A stretch of 64,000 nt of DNA from Panaeolus papilionaceus (GCA_015501605.1 JADNRZ010000008.1:2046001-2110000); one strand, 5' to 3'; positions 25,488-38,046 are shown, numbered from the stretch's first letter. Translations and numbers: made by a program. Notes: generated from the sequence alone by a model not told the origin.

Positions 25488-27533
25488 ATGATGAACACTA
25501 GTGGAACTCAATCAGTTGATCAAGTTACCGTCGTCGACAAACATGTTGTACCGAACTCACTAGCAACTCCAACCAAGGAAAAACCTAATGAAGGCGTAGA
25601 TCCGGTGCTCCTCGATGCTGAGCTGAAAATCGTCGATGTAGATAAGGAGCAGGAAGAAGAACCCGAGTACCCGGCACCCCTGAAGCTTGCACTGATCCTT
25701 GCCTCGTTGTATTTATCTGTGTTCTTGGTCGGATTGGTACTTTTTCCCCTATCTCCAACATCTGTAATCAGCTAATTTTAGACCACCAGGATCAAACTAT
25801 TCTCATCACTGCTATCCCTAAAATTACCGCTCAGTTCGATTCGATTGACGACGTTGGGTGGTATGGAAGCGCGTTAGGCACCATCTCATTTAGGCTTCGT
25901 TCTTTGTGCTGATCTACGAGAGATTTAGATATCTTTTGACTCTTGCTTCATTTCAATTGCTCTTTGGGAGGCTCTACAACATGTCAGTCAAGAGGGTCTT
26001 TCTATGCACCGTTGCACTTTTCGAGGTCGGATCACTCATATGCGGCATTGCACCTAACTCGACTACACTCATAGTTGGTCGAGCTGTTGCTGGACTAGGA
26101 TCGGCGGGTATATTCAGCGGTGCTCTCATTATTATCGCGGTAATTGCTGTGTCTATTCGAACGTAACTTTTTTATATTCACTGGTATTGTATCCAGCATG
26201 CCGTACCTCTCGAAAAGCGCCCCATTTACACAAGTACGTCTCTCCTAATCATTATATTTTTTTATGTCAAATTGATACCCGCGCGATTGTCTTCAGCGTT
26301 CATCGCTTCAATTTGGGGCATTTCTGCCATTATAGGTCCACTCTTGGGCGGTGCCTTCACCGATAAGCTAACGTGGCGATGGTGCTTTTACATCAATCTT
26401 CCGATTGGAGGCCTTTCCATTCTCTTCATAGCCACTTTCTTTCACGAGCCCAAGCTCAAGAAAACTGAGACGATCGGTTTCTTTAAGCGCCTCATGACCT
26501 TCGACCCCATCGGTTGCCTCCTGTTCGTTCCTGCCATTATTTGCCTCCTGTTGGCCCTCCAGTGGGGAGGTTCCAAGTTTCCTTGGAGTGATGGACGTGT
26601 CATTGCACTCTTTGTTCTCTTTGCGGTATGCTTCGAATCTCGGTAAACCATGTACACGGAATCTCAACGTTTCTTCAGGTCCTAATTATCGCGTTTGCGT
26701 TCGTTCAAAGGTGGATGGGGAATTTGGCCACCATCCCACCCTACATAATCCAAACTCGAGATGTCTGGGCAAGCGTTCTGTATGCGGGTCCTAACATTTG
26801 CGCTTTTTTTACCCTCTTGTTCTATGTGGGTTGTGTGCATCTCCGTTCTAAAGCTCATCTCATCTGATACAATATGAATATTCATTAGCTTCCCATTTGG
26901 TTCCAAGCCATCAAAGGAGATACAGCTGTCGAATCAGGGATTCGCCTCCTACCATTTATTGTTGCCTGTACAGCTGGCTCTATCGCTTCTGGCGCCATGG
27001 TTCAGCGCACGGGATATTATAATCCCTTCCTCATCGCTGGTACAATCCTTACAACGACGGGGTCTGGCCTTCTTACCACATTGGAGCCCACAAGTAGTTC
27101 ATCTCGCCACATAGGTTATCAGTTTATTGCGGGCTTTGGTATGGGTATTGCATGCCAGGTTCCAGCCATCGCCGTACAAAACGTCCTGCCCATGAGCGAT
27201 ATACCAATTGGAATTGTCATCGTCACTTTTGCTCAATCCGTCGGTGGTGCTCTGGGGGTATCCATTGGAAACAGCTTGTTCGTGAACCGCCTGGTTCAGG
27301 GATTACGCTCCTTCACTCCATCCCTTGATCCTCAATTCGTGTTATCACTCGGACCTACCAATTTGGGAGCTTCGATCTCAGCGGATGTGCTGCCTGGTGT
27401 AATCAAAGCGTACAACTCTGCTGTCACCACTGCATTTTTCGTCAGCGTCGTGGCTTCCTGTATCACTGTTATCGGAGCCCTCGTGACTCAATGGAAGAGG
27501 CTCTCCGTAGTTCCAGAGCTTGCCGTCGCATAA
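25488..27533 (+). CDS. MFS multidrug/toxin efflux transporter, DHA2 family, copy 2
   Basis: Paralog of the upstream gene with the same exon plan and near-identical protein blocks: [95 protein letters not shown], and a C terminus [12 protein letters not shown]. About 565 residues, 14 predicted membrane helices. Third-position differences are much more frequent than protein differences, so both copies appear to be under selection. It points toward the adenylating reductase at 27878-31817 with 344 bases between the stop codons, which makes export of that enzyme's product plausible but unproven. Confidence 0.9.
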
Positions 27534-27877
27534 ACTACATAGATCCTGGCGCCTGCATGGATAGAGAAGTTATAGTCACACTCGTATTATATGATAGAGT
27601 TTTTTTGCTCTTCGACTATGCTTGTTACGGAACTCATGTTATGACCACGACTATTAGATTTGAGATTTGGGTTCTAACTTGACGTGGCGCCGAGCTACGA
27701 GTGAGATTCAAGAGCGGATACAAAGAGGCGGGAGACGAGGAGAATGACCAGAATCAATGATAAGTATATTATGGTAGTGAACATTGTACAATCAAATCGC
27801 ATCTCAATAATAGCCCAAATGAATAATGTACGGTAGATCTATAGTGTCCCAAGAGTAAGGAGGCGTGGGTGAAGAAC

Positions 27878-30800
27878 TCAGTTGAACAACCCCTTGTCAT
27901 TCCAATAACGGATCCACCTGTTCGCATCTTCGACATCCAGGGGTCGGGTGTTGTTCATCGTCTCGCTTAGAGTGGAGATCTTCGAAACCGAGAATTGCGT
28001 CAAACCACCGGCCTCGGCTTTCACATGGGGTTGCGTAGCGAGAACCTTGTTGCTCTCCGACATGTGCCAGAAGAAGTCGCGTAGTTTGACAGCGGGCTGC
28101 ACGGTCATGATTAGCGAAAGAAGCTAGCTAAATGTTACACTATCGACGTACCACTTTGCTATGATCCTTGCTATTGTCTTGTGCGTACTCATCAAGGAGC
28201 TTGAACCAGTCTTCGAATGGTATGATGGGTAGCGGTGACTTCACATCGGCGACGCTTGACAGGGCACGACCGATGTATCGGATGGTGGTTGTCCAGGTGG
28301 CAGGCAGGGGATGGACAATGTTGAGCGCTGGAGGATTATCCTCAGTTCGCAGAGCCAAGTCGAACATGGTCTTGGCTACGGCGTCCATTGGGATCCACGA
28401 TACGAGCTAAGACATCGAGCATCAGCGTCTAAGGAGGAAGGGCATGGAAGTTCACGTACTCCGCACGCATCGGGTAGGGCACCCAGAGTCAAACTTGACT
28501 TGACCAGGATGGGGACCCAATCGGTCTCGGCCCATGCACCATTGGGAGCACCACCAGATACCTGACCGATCCTCAGGGAGGTAGCATCTAGCCCACTAGC
28601 GGCCAGTATCTAATGTTTTGGGAGTATTAGTTCAGAATCGTAGGCGCAGATCGAGATCACTGACCCTCTCGGTAACGTATTTGCTCTCCCCGTATCCGTT
28701 CCCGACGGCAAACTTGGGGTCCATCATCACTTCTTCGGGGTAAGCACCAGCTTCTCTGTCCCAAGACAGCGCGGATGCGACTGAGGAGGTAAAGAGGAAC
28801 TTTAGGGATGAAGCGTGAGTGGACGTCAGGGAGAAGTCAATGAGAGCCCTCGTTTGAGAGATACTAGATTCGAATGAAGCAAGGGACAGATTGAAATCCA
28901 AACGCCATGCGGTATGCATAATGCAGTTGACCGTCTTGTGGACCTGGATAGAAAAAGGCGAAGATTTTTTTAGCAGGGAGAGTTGCGAGTCAATTCAAGG
29001 TACGCGCCTGATGGTAGACGGATTCGTTCAATCCAAAGTTTGCCTCAGACAAGTCGCCATCCAGAAGGGAAAGTTTCGGAGAGGCGAGAAGCGTCTTGTT
29101 GAGGGCCTTGTCATCAAATCGTTCCAGCTGGCGTTCCAAGACAGGTGAAGACTTGGAGCGACGATTGAAAGCATAGACGTGCTCGACTTTAGGGTCAGCG
29201 AGGAGCATTTCCAGGAGCTGCGATCCAAGGTTGCCAGTGCTTCCAGTGAGGAAAACAACGAGAGGGTCGGCAGGGTTGGTTTCCTTGACCTTTCCTGCAG
29301 CCTTTGCGCTGGTGGGACGAACAAGAGGCTTGGGTACAGAGTACTTGGTAATCATATCCTCGATGAGCTCAGTGCGGGACTTGACTGGTGCGGATGAGGT
29401 TGTTCCAGAGAGAAGGGACTCGAGGAACTCGGCGAGTAACTTGATAGTTGGATAGGTGTAGATCGTGTTCTGAGTGATGGAGCTCATCGCAGTGATACTC
29501 TCAGTGGTCTTGGTAGTTTGCAACGCGCTGGTGATGCGGCGTCGGAGAAGAGTCGCGCTCAAACTATAAATAAGGTGAGCACATATATGCGAGGTCGATG
29601 CGTCATGAGACTTGCCTATCAAATCCTTGCTCGAAGAGATCATCTTCGATGGAGACCTTCCTGTCGCCGTTAAGCTCCTCAGCGTGTCCTTGGATCCAAG
29701 CTTGGACGCTCTTGGCGTCCCACGCAGAGGGAGGGGTAATCGGCCCAGCAGCCTCAGTGGACTCGACGGTCGCGTACCTGATCACAATCAGTGGTGACTT
29801 TAAAAGAATCAAGATCGAAAATACTCACAAAGCTTCGATCTCACTGTGATAATCCTTCAATGCGGCCTTGCGCATAATAGTACCCTTAGCAGCGCGCGCG
29901 AGGGGCTTATCCTTGCTAGTGATGAGAATCATCTCCTTGAAGATGCGACTGAACGCAGGGGTGACTTTGTTGGCTTCGTCGACAATGGGCCAAATGAGAT
30001 CCCTGAACTCGGCGACCTGATCTTCGTCTTCAGTATCGACTGCGAATTCGGTCTTGGGTTCGATGAGAACTCCAGGTTGGTCGTGAGTTTGACCGAAGAC
30101 AATGTTTCCCATGACGCTGGAATGAATGGTTAGCCGTGGATAAGACTTAATCATAGAAAAGATGTCGTACTAGCTGCTGCTGTTGATGATTTCCTCAACA
30201 GGTGCGGGAACAGTCTTCTCTCCAGATGAGTGAACGATGACATCGTCTACTCGTCCAACGCTATATGAACAGTTAGATTCAATGACAGCCAAGGGTAATG
30301 CATTCGCTTACATCTTCCACAAGTAATCCTTTGTAGGGTGACGCTCAAAGAGATCCGAGGTAGCATAGCCGCGCTCGCCCTCCAAGTTCTCAATGGAGAG
30401 GGGATGGGCGTCGGTGGTCTAATGTACGATATTAGCAGGTACACTGACCAAACAAGAGCCGTGCTTACCATGAAGACACACTCGTAGGTTCCGTCACCTT
30501 GAGGAACCCAGCGGATATTGCAAGACTCGGCGAACTCCATGTAGGCCCAATCCTTCTCATCACCCTTGCGCTTGAATGGATAAGTCATGGAACCGAATTC
30601 GGTGGCTCCGTATCCTGGGTTCAACTTGACGCCATTTTCGGCCATGAAGTTGCCTAACTTGGGAGAGACTGCTCCACCAGAGTAACCCTGATGAATGCGG
30701 TTAGCACGTTGTCGTACAGGATAACTCAAGCGAGTACGTACCACACACTCTAATTCGCTAAGAAGTTTGACGCTCATGTCGTCTTGTGCCCAAACTTGCA

Positions 30801-31817
30801 AGAGAGTTGGGATGGTAATGACACCATTGGACTTGGTGCGCCTGATATGGTCCAAGATGTTGTCTGGAGTGGGCATAGTAGGGAGAAGATCAGGACGCCT
30901 AGCAGTTGGTGGGTAGAGGGCGACGGTCGTGCACCCGTAGAGCATGAAAAGAATTTGGGCATAGATGCCAAGAGTGTGGAAGGGAGGGAGATGCATGGCA
31001 GCCATGCGAATCCTGGGTTCGTAATCACGATATTTCATGGCAGGAGCTGGGGACGAGAATCAGCATCGGCAATTAAGGCATCAAAATGACTATAAACTCA
31101 CGGAAAGCCGCCCAAGCCACCAAGATACGATGAGTTTGAGGAATAGCCTTGGGGAATCCAGTGCTTCCCGACGAGTGAAGATACAAAGCAAGTTCGTCGA
31201 GCTCGGGTCTCGCAGAGAGACCTGGATAAGGAGTGCATTCATCGGCTTCGGTTTCACGACCGAGCTTAGGGAAAATATCGTCGAAAGGAGGGACTTCCTC
31301 AATTGTAAATGCGAACTCGGGATCATTATTCTTGAGTTCCTCGACAATGTCGCTCAAGAGACCGCTCAGGGTAGTTTGGGTAGTAATCATCCTGTGGCAG
31401 TTCGACTTCTTCAGGAGGTTGACGACTGCGGGAGCAGAGTTACGAGGGGAGATCGGGAAAGGCTAACGCGCGAATATTAGACACAAATGACAGGTAAAGT
31501 AGCAAAGAGAAACGCACCACAAGCCCTGCTCGCATCATTCCAAGGGTGATTGCCTGATACAACAACGAATCCGACAATGCCATGAAGGCAACTACTGGTT
31601 TTGGTCCTTCAACTGGAGTGGGCTGAATGGCATGAGCGACACGGTGGCATGCTCTGCTGAACTCGAAGTAAGAAATCTCTGTGATATGGTCACTGCCATC
31701 GTTGCTAAAGACGAATGCGGGAAGGTCCTTGTTGTGCTTAGCATGGAAATCTACAGTTTCGGTGAGGTTGAGGGTGCCGTCGACTGGAGGATGTGAGAAC
31801 TCATGGGAGTAGATCAT
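27878..31817 (-). CDS. adenylate-forming reductase (A-T-R, NRPS-like carboxylic acid reductase)
   Basis: A multi-exon gene of roughly 1,050 residues with adenylation, thiolation and reductase domains, which would activate a carboxylic acid with ATP, hold it on phosphopantetheine and reduce it with NADPH to an aldehyde. The A domain shows LYLHSSGSTGFPKAIPQTH (A3), NPGYGATEFGSM (A5), GRVDDVIVHSSGEK (A8) and PLARAAKGTIMRK (A10 lysine). The carrier reads DDLFEQGFDSLSATLL, where the Ser is the attachment site. The R domain has VVFLTGSTGNLGSQLLEML (NADPH Rossmann), SVASALSW, and the YxxxK dyad in GYGESKYVTER. No condensation or thioesterase domain is present. The start is MIYSHEFSHPPVDGTLNLTE; the end is RWIRYWNDKGLFN. 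One intron appears to use a GC donor within the carrier Ser codon. Known basidiomycete relatives act on aromatic or amino acids; the substrate here cannot be read off. Confidence 0.9.
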
Positions 31818-31947
31818 CGTTGAAAAGGGAACGATTGATTGGAGAACCTAGAAAGTTTGGACGCAGTATTTGAATGAAAAGTCGCGTGGCTGTGGAATAC
31901 GGTTTCACGGAGGTATTACAGTGGTGTAAGCACCTATTAAACATGAA

Positions 31948-32600
31948 CTAACCTGGGGTAGCCAGACCGACATCGCGTACTGTTGTTAAAGATAGGCCGG
32001 CGGCGACTTTGGCGAAATCGATGAAGGAGACCCATAATGCTGTGAAGGTCATATTTTTACACGCCCCAGAAAATCCAAGGAGCACTATCAAAGCTGAGAG
32101 TCCTTGTTGGCCTCGCATACCTGGTCGATGGGACTTGCTGTCACTCGGGGTCGACACATATGGTAACACTTCCCCGATGTCCGTGAAAATAGCAGATACA
32201 TATCTCAAGATGCTATCACCGCAGAGCATGGACAAATCAATTATGAGCAGAAGCATGCTTTGCAGCCACCAAGTCAGTGTTGAAATGTATGCAACGAAAT
32301 TCTGTGACATACCGATCGCTGAGCTTTGCTGGAAGTCATGGCGCCATCACAACCCTTATTCTTTCTTGGCAGATTCCAATGATATATGGAAGATCAATAC
32401 ACCCTCCATCATTATAATGTCAAGAAACGGAGCTTCATTGTCGAGGTTTTGGCAGGCAGTCAAAACATTCACAAAACATGGGCACAAAGTGCCAGCAACG
32501 GTCTGGTCCGAGTGTGTGAAAGTTACTGCGGCAAATGCCGAGATTCGGGCTTCAGGGGCATTCAACCTTGATCCAGACCATAGATGGTTTTCTGTTTCAA
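31948..32600 (-). CDS. possible gene of unknown function (weak)
   Basis: Two minus-strand open segments, about 32565-32356 and 32310-31948, have hydrophobic and compositionally plausible protein. The first includes TVAGTLCPCFVNVLTACQNL, the second includes WWLQSMLLLIIDLSMLCG and LSALIVLLGFSGACKNMTF and ends ATP just before a consensus GTTAGT donor. No start codon or exon join could be settled, and the plus strand of the same stretch is also open for 211 codons. It lies about 130 bases upstream of the reductase gene start. No family recognised; coordinates are approximate. Confidence 0.25.
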
Positions 32601-32644
32601 GGTCTATTCCGATAGGTGAGATGTGGGGTGATGAGACCCATTAG

Positions 32645-34659
32645 AATAGATGTTATATGATAAATAACTGACGAAATGACTCTGTTCTAATAAAAGTCAC
32701 CCTCTGTGCTCGTCTCAATTTCTTCCCGATCAAGTTGGATTCAAGGTCAGCAGTCATGTCCATTTGAAAGCGAAATTTCAAGGGCACTCTCTTAAACCTC
32801 GGTGGTTAGTTCTAGTCAGATATATCCTTGTGTATCTGCACCACTAACAGCAAGGTGAACTGAGGGATTGTAATTGTCACATCGATTTAGTGAAGTACGC
32901 GATGTTATTCCGAGCAAGCTTTTGTGTTTGTAAAAACTTAATTCGGTAAAAAATCAGGCCGCTAATATTAGCAATGAAGCACCGTAATAGAAATGGGAAG
33001 GTGTCGTTGGAGTTGCCGAGGTTATTGCGCAGCCAAATTTTGAATGCCTTTCGACATCAGTATTAACGGCGACCCTTGTGGTATGATTGCCCTCGTGTTC
33101 GTTTATTTGAATTGCGCCGACACAGAGTAACTCCAGAAATGGATGTCGTTGCACAGCTGCTGACGACCCGGCTTGAATCAGTCTAAAGGAGAACGAGCGA
33201 ATGTTCATTGCTATGTCTCCAATCACCGTACTTCACCCAATATTTGCAAAGAAAATTTAAAGACGACTATTAATAAATCGACCTTACTCTCGTCGCATCT
33301 AACTGTGATCTGAATATACACAAGCTTATCTAGCATTCAGACAGCTTTTAGATCGTAATACTTTATGGGAAGACAGTCCGATACCAGTTTTAGTCTCAGG
33401 AAGGTTCTTGATAATAAATTATCATGTAGTTCGCTTATTTTATTTGGCATATACCAAGGGGGATGGACGGGGACCAGAGTCAGATCCGCTTGGCCCGTTC
33501 GACAGTCCAACAAACCATTGAACCGACTAGCCATGTCTGCACACATGATATGCGGGTTGGGCTTCTAACGCTATCACACATGATACCACTCGCAGAATAT
33601 TGCCTATATACAAATGCTGAGGATAAATGCACTGAAAATTGAATTCTCAGTTTGACATCAAAGATACTGAAGGAATTGTTATCCCTCCTTCCTTTCTCGG
33701 ATATGGGAGCAGTATCATGCACCATAGTTATCAAGCAGATCACCGGTTTGTCTTACACCCTGATTATACGTATAATGTATATATTTCGTACATAGATAAG
33801 CACAAATGTCCTTGATAGTTGAATATCCCATTCCATTCGCACAACGTCGGGCATGCCGAAACAAAGTCCCAAGACGAAGATTGCGGGAGCCCTTACACGC
33901 CGGGAATTCTGACATCGCTAACTTTGCGCTTCGAGACCTGTCAACGATAATCCTTCTTCTGAACACGATCCGTCCATGATAACAGAGCATGAGCAGTTCC
34001 CATGAGTCATAAGCTAAAAGCGACCAATGGCTCTTCGTGATCTCGCGTATGGTGCCTTTTTGATCGAGTCGGCTTTGGAACAAACGTTTACCGGCAGTGT
34101 TTACGTCTTGAAGTTGCCGACCTGTTGAGAAAGAGTCGACAATATTTGCCTACCATGCGAAAGCTATCGACATCATATGAATGTGACGCTTGATCTTCAG
34201 TGAAAGCGCGATCGTTTCGCGAGCGCTGATGAACAAAAATAGAATAAATCTGAGGACGTGTGAATGAGCTACGTGGAAAGAACATAAACTTCAAGTCCTA
34301 TCAAGATGCCGCGGCCGAAATGTCTAATGACCGTGGTGCAAGGGTCAGATTACGAAGATGTTCGGTCTTCGAACACAATCTGTTGAGTAGTCGACATGTC
34401 GACGATTGATATGAATAATACTTGCTTATGTTGGGTTCTTCTAGTGAGCTCGGAGTGTGTCAAGCTTGAATAGTCAATATCGTCTAATCAATTCCCCTGA
34501 ACCCGGCAATACAATGATTGGTTGAGAAAATAGAGTATCTAACGTTCGAGGGGTCTGGTACATATTGGGTGTGAGTAATATGCTATGAGGACCATTTCAA
34601 ATATAAAAAGACCAGGTCCTAAATACACGCTACTATGACCTAACACTACTCTGATGCCC
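32645..34659. other. intergenic, no supported gene
   Basis: AT-rich with several 60-120 codon open stretches on the minus strand (for example 32954-33226, 33715-34083) that lack family motifs or convincing splice partners. Nothing was recognised. Confidence 0.45.
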
Positions 34660-35343
34660 TTAGAAAGTATGCAAGTAATCACCAACGAAGTTCTTTGCGA
34701 TGCTTCCAACTTGATCTCCAATAGCGCCGTATCCGAAAGATTTGGCGAGTTCCTGGGCCTTGGAGGCTGTTGCAGAGCCGACTGCGGTTTCAATGAAGCG
34801 GTGCTGTGAGTTAAGGGAGATAGAGGTATTGTCAGCAAGACGTATATGGTGAAAGAGGTTGAAGGGTGACGGACCTGGTAGGGCTTGCGCGCTTTGTCGT
34901 GGTAAACAACAAAACGGAGTTCGCCGGCTGCGTTCTTCTGGCCGTATTGAAGTGCATTGTTGACCTTCAGCTTATACCCCTCTGCAGAATATGTGAGTGA
35001 ATATTTGATAAACACAGAGTGTCGTGGTCTCTTACCTCCGGGGAGGAGCGAACCGACACGGGTGATGTGATTGGGGTTAGCTTGGGTACTGGTCTTGTAG
35101 TACTCGGCCGCGATGAAAAATGGGAATTGAGTACCTATACTACGTTTCAGTCTGCACACTCTCGTCGTATAATCAATGTCCTAATGACTCACCGGTGGTG
35201 ATGTTGTCAGCAGTGACGAGGTAGTAGTCAGCGTTGCGGGTGGCGAGGTCCTGGCTCCAAGTGATGTGGAACAGCTTGTTGGCTGCTTCGGCATCGAACA
35301 AGGGAATGAGGATTTCGTTTCCGGTTTCGACTGGGGCATGCAT
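34660..35343 (-). CDS. conserved hypothetical protein, intact copy of a local pair
   Basis: Starting at ATG 35343 the first exon reads MHAPVETGNEILIPLFDAEA and continues to TWSQDLATRNADYYLVTADN. The next exons give FPFFIAAEYYKTSTQANPNH and ITRVGSLLPGG, then EGYKLKVNNALQYGQKN and ELRFVVYHDKARKPYQ, and the last ends IAKNFVGDYLHTF. Four exons, about 165 residues, with no signal peptide or membrane segment, so probably cytosolic. Introns have GT donors (GTGAGT, GTAAGA) and AG acceptors (TCTGCAG). A divergently oriented paralog lies 600 bases away at 35944. I do not recognise the family. The alternation of short strand-like segments suggests a beta-rich fold, possibly carbohydrate- or ligand-binding, but that is speculation. 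Confidence 0.75.
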
Positions 35344-35943
35344 TGTAATACTGTGTAAGAAGCAGATAAGATGAGTTACTTTGCTTGTTGAGTGGAGAGG
35401 GGATAGGGCTCCATTGGTGTCTTATATACACTTTCACAACGGCCTCAAATTGAGTAACACTAAGTAGTGATTTCCAAGTGATTTCAATAACTCTGTACTA
35501 TCATAATTTATTTTAACGACGTGAAAGCAGTCTTGTCAGAGTACGAACATAAAATTGAAAGAGTAAAATTATTTGCCTTCCTCGAAAATTGTTGAAGGCG
35601 AAAACGCGGACTCATGGCCCGAAATGATTGAAAGAATGATGATGCCAGCGCATCAGTCGCAAGCGAAAATTTCGAAATATTCATGATGGCCATTGGCCAG
35701 CAAGTGACCTATCATTCGTCCAATCATTGTTCATAATCCTTCTGTACATTGTCCTAGTCACCTGTATTTTCTTTTTTTTCTGCGTTACTGCTCTCAGGAT
35801 GGAGGGACTATGCACAGTTACTTTAGAACTCCTATTTACGCGCTGAACTGAAAAGGTATATAAGGCGCTAATAGACCTAATGCTCCTCAACTTGACAAGT
35901 ACAGCAATTCTTCTCCTCTGTTTTTTAAGAAGTATTACAGACA
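35344..35943. promoter_or_regulatory. divergent intergenic region between paralogs
   Basis: A 600-base, AT-rich spacer between start codons of the intact copy (minus) and the broken copy (plus). A TATA-like TATATAAG lies near 35857, about 85 bases before the broken copy's start, and TATATACA-type sequence near 35420 serves the other side. No gene is supported. Confidence 0.45.
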
Positions 35944-36625
35944 ATGCCTATCACAGTTGAAGCCGGAAACGAAATTATTATCCCCTTGTTCGATGTTGAG
36001 TCGGCCAACACGATATAGGTCACCTGGAGCCAGAATCTCGCCACCCGCAATGCCGATTACTACGTCGTCACTGCTCATAACATCATCACTGGTATGTCGT
36101 ACTTACCTTAGATATAGAGTCAGCGTTCACATTGTGAGCAGGTATCCGGTTTCCTTTCTTCATCGCAGCCGAGTACTACAACCCCAGCACCCAAGCCAAC
36201 TCTAACCATATCACCCGCGTCGGTTCGCTCGTTCCTGGAGGTAGGAGACCAAGATACTCTGTGCTCACTGGATACTCACTCAGATACCCACTCAAATACC
36301 CTGCAGAGGGATACAAGTTGAAGGTCAACAACATACTTCAATACGGCCAGAAGAATGTAGCCGGCGAAGGCCGCTTTGTCGTTTACCACGACAAACAGCG
36401 CAGGCCGTACCAGGTTGGTCATTGTCGTGCATATAATTCACTTGGCTTATGACTCCCTTTCTCCCCTTTATCTCACAGCATCGTTTCACTGATGCCGCCG
36501 CTGACTCTGCGCCAGGCACCGTAGCGCAGGAAGTAGTTAAGTTCTTCGGATACGCCCCAATTGACGACCCAATTCGAATCATGGGGAGGTGTTCTATTGT
36601 TGGTGACTACTTGCATACTTTCTAA
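35944..36625 (+). pseudogene. paralog of the 34660 gene with an early stop codon
   Basis: From ATG 35944 the protein matches the neighbour: MPITVEAGNEIIIPLFDVES, then an in-frame TAG at 36016-36018 (codon 25) before VTWSQNLATRNADYYVVTAH. All later exons are still well kept, including FPFFIAAEYYNPSTQANSNH, ITRVGSLVPGG, EGYKLKVNNILQYGQKN, RFVVYHDKQRRPYQ and the same ending VGDYLHTF. Splice sites are also conserved. Relative to the intact copy one codon is missing next to the stop. Either it is a recent pseudogene, the stop is read through, or an assembly error is present. The clean downstream reading implies little time since inactivation. Confidence 0.7.
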
Positions 36626-37294
36626 GGTCATAGCTGGATTCTAGGCGCCATCTTGTTTGTAATAGTTGTTAAACCGTCCATCGTATCAACATAATTGTAT
36701 CGGTTGTTGTGCATTAGATACGATTCAGGGGGTGATGTGATTGATGGCTCTCAATTTATCAGATTTAACTCGTTACATTTACATCAAAAGAAAGAAAACA
36801 CTACAACAGTGAAAAAAACACCCATTCCCGTAAGCATGAGCAAGGCCTCTGATACAATTGAGTGATCTAGAAATAGCTCATCCACGGCCCCCATATGCAG
36901 GCGTCTGCGCGATCTGCCGACGAGCTGTGTTTATAAGCACGAACTCCATCCACAGCCCATATAGCTTATCTCTGCCTTATCGTAGCCCTTTTGTTCAATT
37001 ACGTTCGTCAACTCTATTGACAGCAGCGCAGCCTTTCATGATCCAATGATGGGCTACGGTCCTTTCGACTTCCTCTAACATCCAATAAGTCGTGGAATCT
37101 GGTGAATAGTCCGGAAGACGACAATCCAATCCAATTTGATGCAGCTCCACGTACGTCTACACGTATACAGAAGAACTGCCTGAGAGGCTGCGCAGTCAGA
37201 GTATCAATGGCTCATATAAACAAACCACACCCATTGCTCCTTCTCGCCGTTTTCGAAAGCATCGAAATAGTCTAGCGAACCGACTCTAGACGCC
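36626..37294. other. intergenic, promoter of the next peptide gene
   Basis: No gene supported. A TATA-like CATATAAAC near 37214 lies about 80 bases before the start at 37295. Confidence 0.5.
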
Positions 37295-37417
37295 ATGAAT
37301 ATCAACTTGAAGACCCTCCTGGTCCTCACCCTGGTCACACTCACCACAGCAGCTCCGTTGCCGATCGACAAAAGCGGCGCTCCAAGGGACTTGAATGGGC
37401 CAATAGTTTTTCATTAA
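37295..37417 (+). CDS. small secreted peptide gene, divergent or decayed PC-xn-C family copy
   Basis: MNINLKTLLVLTLVTLTTAA is a clear signal peptide and APLPIDKSG matches the copy at 38047 (APLPIDKGG) almost exactly. The unspliced frame stops after GPIVFH, giving 40 residues with no Cys pair. At the position where family members splice, GTGAGT is replaced by GAGCGT, so the donor looks lost. An alternative donor (GTTTTT) joined to TTTCAG near 37510 would add a tail containing CVLC, but this is not compelling. It is either a decayed paralog or a diverged member. Confidence 0.5.
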   Translation: MNINLKTLLVLTLVTLTTAAPLPIDKSGAPRDLNGPIVFH

Positions 37418-38046
37418 TGAGCGTAAATGTGTTTGCGCAAACACAACAAGAATTGACATGCCGCCGTTGTCCTTCCTTAGCCTCAATAACTGATGATTGA
37501 ACGTATTTCAGCTAGCTATGTCATCGATAATTATTGGAGTTCGAATTGAAGACGGTCAAGGCGACGAACAGTGTGTGCTGTGTCGCATCACCGTTTACCA
37601 ATACATAAACAACAAGGCGAAAGAAGTGGTTAGAGGGAGTTACATACTATAACCGAAATAGGACACACACTTGAAGAGAGACATCATAATAGTATTTTGC
37701 ATCAATACGCGCCAAGCGTCTTTATAGTAGCTCAATGTTTTGATTGAGTTCACCAGCTCCATTCAAGCTTTACGAAACCGCAAGCGTCCAGAATCCAATG
37801 ATCGTTATCACACTGTTCCGATCCTCTCGCGGGGCACAGACACCGAATCGAAATCACGCTGCACATGTCGTTTGAATTGAAAAGTGTAAAAGTAGAATGC
37901 AAGTCCAACACCAACGAACATAGCTCCACGTATGCCGCACGCTGGAGCCCGGCACTCAACTTGTTGATACTGCGGAGTCATCTTCGTGCATATAAACCCG
38001 TCCAAGCCTCATCTATGCCCCATCATAAACATAGACTCTAACACTC
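37418..38046. other. intergenic between paired peptide genes
   Basis: No gene supported. A perfect palindrome GTGTTTGCGCAAACAC lies near 37430. A TATA-like CATATAAAC near 37989 precedes the start at 38047 by about 58 bases. Confidence 0.5.

Noticed and set aside
32009..32644. 211-codon plus-strand open frame
   Set aside because: No intron, no family motif, unusual composition, and the opposite strand carries more protein-like hydrophobic segments. Likely antisense of a weak minus-strand gene.
33715..34083. 122-codon minus-strand open frame with Cys residues
   Set aside because: Cys/His spacing fits no zinc-finger pattern and neighbouring sequence shows no exons.
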